This document shows positions 59,862 to 64,000 of a DNA stretch of 64,000 nucleotides, in pieces. A program made the translations under genes and the position numbers. This DNA is from JAJPIG01 sp035531675 (lineage in GTDB: Bacteria > Desulfobacterota > Binatia > Binatales > Binataceae), in NCBI GenBank assembly GCA_035531675.1, contig DATKSL010000041.1, positions 181,633 through 245,632 of the forward strand, in the 5' to 3' direction. The notes beneath the pieces were generated by a model that made no database searches, was not told the DNA's origin, and worked only from the letters and a program-made list of their open reading frames with translations. Position 1 is the stretch's first letter, and each line of letters opens with the position of its first letter.

Positions 59862-61172
59862 CTAAAGATCGCCTAGTTTGCGGGCGCTGCGATAGAGCTC
59901 GTCGCGGAACTCGGGATGGGCCAGCCCGATTAGCGCCTCGGCCCGCTCGACGGTCGATTTGCCGCGCAGATTGGCGACGCCATATTCGGTGACTACGTAC
60001 TGGACCTCCGAGCGCGGGTCGGTCGCCGGTCCCTCGATGCGCGCGACCACGCGCGAGATACGGCCGCCGCCGGCCGTCGAGTAGGCGGCGAGAATCGATT
60101 TGCCGTCCTTCGAGATCTGCGCGCCGCGCACGAAATCGAGCTGACCGCCGGGCGCGCTGTATTGCTTGCCGGCCACGCTCTCGGAGTTGACCTCGCCGTC
60201 GAGCCCGATCTCCAGAAAGGCGTTGATCGAAACCACCCGATCGTTGCGTCCGATGACGTATGGATCATTCACATAATCGACCGGATAGGCTTCCATGCTG
60301 GAGTTGTCGTTGAGGAACTCGTAGAGCGCGCGATCGCCGGCGGCCAGCGTGTAGACGTTCTTGTAGCGGTTGATGTGCTTGTAGCGATTGGTGACCGCGC
60401 CCGAGCGAATCAGCTCGGCCACCGCCGGCGTCATCAGCTCGGTATGGATGCCGAGGTCCTTGTGATTCTTGAGCGCTGCGCAAACCGCGTTGGGCACCCC
60501 GCCCAAGCCAATCTGCAGCGTGGCGCGGTCGGGTACCAGGCCGACGATCTGGCGGCTGATGGCGCGGTCGGTGTCGGTTAGCGGCCGGCTCGGCAGCTCG
60601 GGCAGGGGGATATCGCTCTCCACGATTGCGTCGACGTCATTGATATGGACGGTGGAGTCGCCGAATACGCGCGGCATATGCGGGTTGACTTCGACTAGCA
60701 GCCGCTTGGCGGCGCGCGCCGTGGGAATCGTGTAGTCGCTGTTGGTGCCGCAACTGAAGAAGCCCGCCTTATCCATCGGCGCTACCATCACGATGAACGC
60801 GTCGATCCCGATTTCGGCCAGGATTCGCGGCATCCCGCTGAAATTCCCCGGCATATAGGAGAGCACCTGACGCTTGTCCAGCGCCCCGCGCCGCCCCAGC
60901 TCGCGCTCGACCATGGTCGGGAAAAACGGGTGCGGCCGGATGACGTCGAGGTACTCGTACTTCAGGATGGTCATCATCGCGGCCGGCGCCGAGTGCGAAT
61001 AATAGAGCCGGAGCTGATGGATTTCGCCGGCCTTGATGCGGTCCTCGAGCGCCTGCAGCAGCGCCGGCGGCTCGCTTATCGCCATCCCCATCGAGAGGCT
61101 GCCGCGGGCCGGGATCAGGCGGACTGCGTCCGCTGGTGACATCCGCTTGGATTGATATTCGGCTTCGTACAT
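59862..61172 (-). CDS. Acetyl-CoA hydrolase/transferase family protein (4-hydroxybutyrate CoA-transferase-like)
   Basis: 436 aa from ATG 61172, preceded by GGGAG; the frame opens 12 codons earlier. Motifs of the family I acetyl-CoA hydrolase/CoA-transferases: IGLGGVPNAV, VNSESVAGKQYSAPGGQLDF and VVTEYGVANLRGKSTVERA near the C-terminus. These enzymes move CoA between short acids (acetate, 4-hydroxybutyrate, butyrate) through a glutamyl-CoA intermediate. The gene stands alone, convergent with the Met-rich peptide gene and divergent from the K+ channel. Confidence 0.92.
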   Translation of the reverse strand: MYEAEYQSKRMSPADAVRLIPARGSLSMGMAISEPPALLQALEDRIKAGEIHQLRLYYSHSAPAAMMTILKYEYLDVIRPHPFFPTMVERELGRRGALDKRQVLSYMPGNFSGMPRILAEIGIDAFIVMVAPMDKAGFFSCGTNSDYTIPTARAAKRLLVEVNPHMPRVFGDSTVHINDVDAIVESDIPLPELPSRPLTDTDRAISRQIVGLVPDRATLQIGLGGVPNAVCAALKNHKDLGIHTELMTPAVAELIRSGAVTNRYKHINRYKNVYTLAAGDRALYEFLNDNSSMEAYPVDYVNDPYVIGRNDRVVSINAFLEIGLDGEVNSESVAGKQYSAPGGQLDFVRGAQISKDGKSILAAYSTAGGGRISRVVARIEGPATDPRSEVQYVVTEYGVANLRGKSTVERAEALIGLAHPEFRDELYRSARKLGDL

Positions 61173-61256
61173 TATCTCCCGTCCCGAGCGTGGATTTCCG
61201 CGCGCCAATCGAGCATCTTAAACCACGATGCGCTCCCCTGCTCACACTGGAGCAAC

Positions 61257-62300
61257 ATGCGTGCCGTCCGCGCCGGGGCGGCCTCGCATTACCGGCCTCC
61301 CATGCTGAAAGGCCCGAGCGCGCGCTTCCTGCTGGCGATCGTCGGAATCGTGCTGGTGACCGTGGCCGGGATGCTGGGCTACATGACGATCGAGGGCTAC
61401 TCGCCGATCGATGCGCTCTACATGTCGGTCATCACGGTTTCCACCGTCGGCTATGGCGAAGTCCATCCGTTGGACACGGCCGGCCGGGTTTTTACGATAG
61501 TGCTGATCGTCACCGGGGTCGGAACGGTGCTTTACCTGTTGACCTCGATCGGTGAGCTGATAATCGAGGGACGGCTGCGCGAACAACTGGGGGCGACCGC
61601 CATGCAACGCCGGATTCATCATCTGAAAGGTCACGTGATCATCTGCGGCTTCGGACGCTTCGGCCGGGTAGTGGCCGAGGAGTTGATCGCCAACTCGGTC
61701 GAGATCGTGATCATTGAGCCCGATGCGGCCAAGGAGTCGACGCTGGCCCGCCTCGCCGCGCCGTACATCATGGGCTCGGCGCTGGACGACGCGATTCTGA
61801 CCGAGGCCGGCGTCGCTACGGCGCGCGCGCTGGTGGCCGCGATCGGTTCCGATGCCGACAACGTATATGTCACGCTCGCGGCGCGCGAGAAGAATGCCAC
61901 GCTGAGTATCCACGCCCGTGGCGAGTCGGAGTCGGGATTGAGGCGGCTACGGCAGGCCGGCGCCGACCAGGTCGTGTCGGCCTACCAGCGCGGCGGAAAC
62001 CGTGTGGCGGCGATGATCCTGCGGCCGGCGGTGGTCGATTTCCTCGAGTTGGCGACGCCGGGGCGCGGCGACGAGGTCGACCTGGAAGAGATCAAGGTGC
62101 AGCCCGGCAGCCGGCTGCTGGGCCGGAAGATCGGTGAAATCGAACGGGACAGCCCGCGCCTGCGGATCGTGGCGCTCAAGCGCGGCGACAAGACCTCGCT
62201 GATTCCCGACACGGCGATGGAAGTTCAGGTCGGCGATTATCTGGTCGCGATCGGCGAGCGCGCCAGCCTGAGCCGTCTGGCCGAAGGCGTCAGCACGTAG
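61257..62300 (+). CDS. Potassium channel protein with RCK (TrkA-N/TrkA-C) domains
   Basis: 347 aa from ATG 61257 (GGAG just upstream); ATG 61302 is the alternative. Two membrane helices flank a pore with the K+ selectivity filter TVGYG at 63-67. The cytosolic RCK domain starts HVIICGFGRFGRVVAEEL, a Rossmann nucleotide-binding motif, and a TrkA-C domain follows (EIKVQPGSRLLGRKIGEIE). It is an MthK/Kch-type ligand-gated channel. Confidence 0.93.
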   Translation: MRAVRAGAASHYRPPMLKGPSARFLLAIVGIVLVTVAGMLGYMTIEGYSPIDALYMSVITVSTVGYGEVHPLDTAGRVFTIVLIVTGVGTVLYLLTSIGELIIEGRLREQLGATAMQRRIHHLKGHVIICGFGRFGRVVAEELIANSVEIVIIEPDAAKESTLARLAAPYIMGSALDDAILTEAGVATARALVAAIGSDADNVYVTLAAREKNATLSIHARGESESGLRRLRQAGADQVVSAYQRGGNRVAAMILRPAVVDFLELATPGRGDEVDLEEIKVQPGSRLLGRKIGEIERDSPRLRIVALKRGDKTSLIPDTAMEVQVGDYLVAIGERASLSRLAEGVST

Positions 62301-62485
62301 CCAGTTAGCCGCCGATGCGGGATTGCCTCTCAAAGCGCGTCGATCTTGATTGGCGCATCGTTGGTGGCACAAATTCAAGCCCCGTCGATTTGATTCACCC
62401 TGATTCCATCGGCGGCATCGATGTCGCCAAATGGGTCGGCTCGGCTGGCGGCACTATCGGCCGATCGCCGCAACTCGGTTGAGCG

Positions 62486-63757
62486 ATGGAACCCGGCCTA
62501 AGCGTGACATTGGGGCGACTCCTGGTCGCGTTGGCGCTGGGCTTACTGATCGGCCTGGAACGCGGATGGGAACGGCGCGACGCGCCGGAAGGGCATCGCG
62601 CCGCCGGCTTTCGCACCTTCGGCCTGCTCGGTCTGCTCGGCGGCGTGTCGACGCTGCCGATCGCCGGACTACCGCACTGGCTCGCGCCGATGATGCTGGC
62701 GGGAGTAGCGCTGATCGTCGCGCTCAGCTACTGGCGCAGCTCCGAGGAAGGGCGCGACATCAGCATGACCAGCGCGGTTGCGGCGCTGCTGACCTTCGTG
62801 TTGGGCGGGGTCGCAGGGACTGGCGAGCTGACCGTCGCCACTGCCAGCGCCGTGGTGGTGACCATCCTGTTGGGCTTCAAACCGGAGATCCATCGCTTCC
62901 TGCAACGGATCGAGCGCGCGGAGCTCGAAGCGACGCTCAGGTTGCTGCTGATTTCGGTGGTGATGCTGCCGATTCTGCCGGACCGCGGCTTCGGGCCATG
63001 GCAGGCGCTCAATCCTTATCGGATCTGGTGGATGGTGGTGCTGGTCGCGGCGATCTCGTACATCGGCTACTTCGCCCATCGGATGGTCGGTCTGCGCGGC
63101 GGCGTGATCGCGACCGCGTTGTTCGGCGGCCTCTCGTCGTCGACCGCGGTCACGGTCACGCTCTCGCGCGAAGCGACCAATGAGCGGAGCGCGACCCATC
63201 TGTTCGCGGCGGGAATCATTGCCGCCTCGGGGATCATGTTCCCGCGCATGATCGTGATCGCCTCGATCGTGGCGCCCGGCCTGGCGCTTCCGCTCGCGGT
63301 TCCGTTGATCGTCGCGGCCCTGGTCTCGTTCGCATTGGGTGCGATGGTGTGGTGGCTTAACCGGAGCCGGGAGCTCAATCTCGATGAGGCCGCGCAGTTC
63401 CGCAATCCGCTCGACTTGCGCACCGCCTTCGAGTTCGGCGTCTTCTTCACCGTCATCACTTTCGTGTCGCGGGCCGCCCAGCAGACCGCCGGCGCGAGCG
63501 GGCTTTACCTGGTCAGCGCGGCGGCGGGCCTGGTCGACGTCGACGCGATCACGCTCACGGCCGCCAACCTGTGGAGCCACGGACACCTGTCGGCGACCGT
63601 CGCCGTCGCCACTATCGCGATCGCAGCCGCCGTGAACACGGTCGTAAAATCGATCCTGGCCGGGGTGCTCGGCGGTCGTCGGCTCGGGCTATGGGTGGGC
63701 GGTCCGCTTTTGATTGGGCTCGCGGCGGGCGGCGTGGTGTTCTGGCTGGGGCTATGA
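62486..63757 (+). CDS. MgtC/SapB-DUF4010 family membrane protein
   Basis: 423 aa with about a dozen hydrophobic helices. The N-terminal MgtC/SapB half begins GRLLVALALGLLIGLERGWERRDAPEGHRAAGFRTFGLLGLLGG; the C-terminal half is DUF4010 (ATALFGGLSSSTAVTVTLSREA, then AVNTVVKSILAGVLGG). Proteins of this architecture are widespread; their substrate is undetermined, and Mg2+ transport has not been shown. It lies about 185 bases after the K+ channel gene on the same strand. Confidence 0.9.
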   Translation: MEPGLSVTLGRLLVALALGLLIGLERGWERRDAPEGHRAAGFRTFGLLGLLGGVSTLPIAGLPHWLAPMMLAGVALIVALSYWRSSEEGRDISMTSAVAALLTFVLGGVAGTGELTVATASAVVVTILLGFKPEIHRFLQRIERAELEATLRLLLISVVMLPILPDRGFGPWQALNPYRIWWMVVLVAAISYIGYFAHRMVGLRGGVIATALFGGLSSSTAVTVTLSREATNERSATHLFAAGIIAASGIMFPRMIVIASIVAPGLALPLAVPLIVAALVSFALGAMVWWLNRSRELNLDEAAQFRNPLDLRTAFEFGVFFTVITFVSRAAQQTAGASGLYLVSAAAGLVDVDAITLTAANLWSHGHLSATVAVATIAIAAAVNTVVKSILAGVLGGRRLGLWVGGPLLIGLAAGGVVFWLGL

Positions 63758-63787
63758 GCAGGTCGGCGTGTTCGCAGCGCAGAATCG

Positions 63788-64000
63788 CTACTGCAGAAAG
63801 TCGAGCCAGCCGCGCCGCAGAATCGCGTCGAGATAGGGAATCAGCTCACCCATCGAAAGCAACTCCGCGCGCGTGACCCAGCGGGCGTCGGTATGTTCAT
63901 AGGGACGCAGGCGGACCGGTGATGGCGCGCCGTGCACGCGGCATGAGTAGAGCGCCTGGATGTAGGGCTCAGCGATCGCCTTGTTCAGTCCCAGCATCCG
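63788..64000 (-). CDS. Nudix (MutT-like) hydrolase, C-terminal fragment
   Basis: Partial: the gene runs off the right edge, leaving about 71 codons ending at TAG 63788-63790. The visible part (QALYSCRVHG, LRPYEHTDARWVTRAELL, LIPYLDAIL) matches the C-terminal third of MutT-type 8-oxo-dGTP diphosphatases, where EH...RWV...EL is typical. The Nudix box itself is outside the window, so the call is provisional. It is convergent with the MgtC/DUF4010 gene. Confidence 0.6.
   Translation of the reverse strand, partial: RMLGLNKAIAEPYIQALYSCRVHGAPSPVRLRPYEHTDARWVTRAELLSMGELIPYLDAILRRGWLDFLQ

Overview
This 64 kb window is a high-GC, densely coded chromosomal segment from a Gram-negative bacterium. The Gram-negative reading rests on a tripartite RND efflux operon with a TolC-type channel, a periplasmic cupredoxin, lipoproteins and a lytic transglycosylase. 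The gene mix (selenium-binding protein 56, hydantoinase/oxoprolinase pair, CaiB/BaiF CoA-transferase, DUF1329, many orphan oxidoreductase and hydrolase families) resembles uncultured soil lineages such as Candidatus Binatota. That placement is inference only: there is no rRNA gene here. There is one tRNA (Leu, CAA), and no phage, IS element or CRISPR array was seen.

Layout. 1-6.9 kb (+): end of a CBS-domain protein, an APH-like/P-loop kinase fusion, a GNAT-acyl-CoA synthetase fusion and glycogen debranching enzyme GlgX. 6.9-10 kb (-): alpha-glucan phosphorylase and a small heat-shock protein. 10.2-13.6 kb: PAS histidine kinase, single-domain response regulator and a sigma-54 activator. 14-19.7 kb (-): two large secreted paralogues built on a thaumatin-like fold with Cys-rich inserts, Thr/Pro/Ala repeat linkers and two Ig-like domains each. 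They have matching promoters, leaders and terminators and are the most unusual part of the window. 20.1-23.3 kb (+): AhpD-like protein, bidomain extradiol dioxygenase, then arsC-acr3. 23.3-28.2 kb (-): HMG-CoA lyase with HyuA and HyuB. 28.4-31.6 kb (+): four genes of unknown pathway (small helical protein, methyltransferase, amidohydrolase-fold and maleate-isomerase-fold proteins that both lack usual active-site residues). 31.6-36 kb: queF, a DUF1329 gene and a multidomain lytic transglycosylase. 36.2-40 kb (+): gnd-tal-pgi behind a possible sigma-54 promoter, then tRNA-Leu and an alpha/beta hydrolase. 41-46.9 kb (-): tolC, adaptor, cupredoxin and RND pump operon. 47-50.3 kb: SBP56 with an overlapping membrane-protein gene, DoxX, CGFS glutaredoxin and BolA. 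50.3-54 kb (-): thiolase, CaiB/BaiF transferase, unknown protein. 54.1-64 kb: Nudix, ThiI, persulfide dioxygenase-rhodanese fusion, unknown lipoprotein, glycosyltransferase, Met-rich secreted peptide, CoA-transferase, K+ channel, MgtC/DUF4010 protein and a truncated Nudix gene.

How they fit together. GlgX and GlgP release glucose-1-phosphate from glycogen, which enters the hexose-phosphate pool where Pgi, Gnd and Tal operate. SBP56 (methanethiol oxidase family), the persulfide dioxygenase-rhodanese fusion and ThiI suggest active sulfur handling. HMG-CoA lyase, HyuAB, thiolase, CaiB/BaiF and the acetyl-CoA hydrolase-family enzyme point to catabolism of CoA esters and small ketones or amides. 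ArsC-Acr3 and the RND-cupredoxin operon are metal(loid) defence. Many starts were moved inward from the longest reading frame because of a clear ribosome binding site or overlap with a neighbouring gene; each case is noted.
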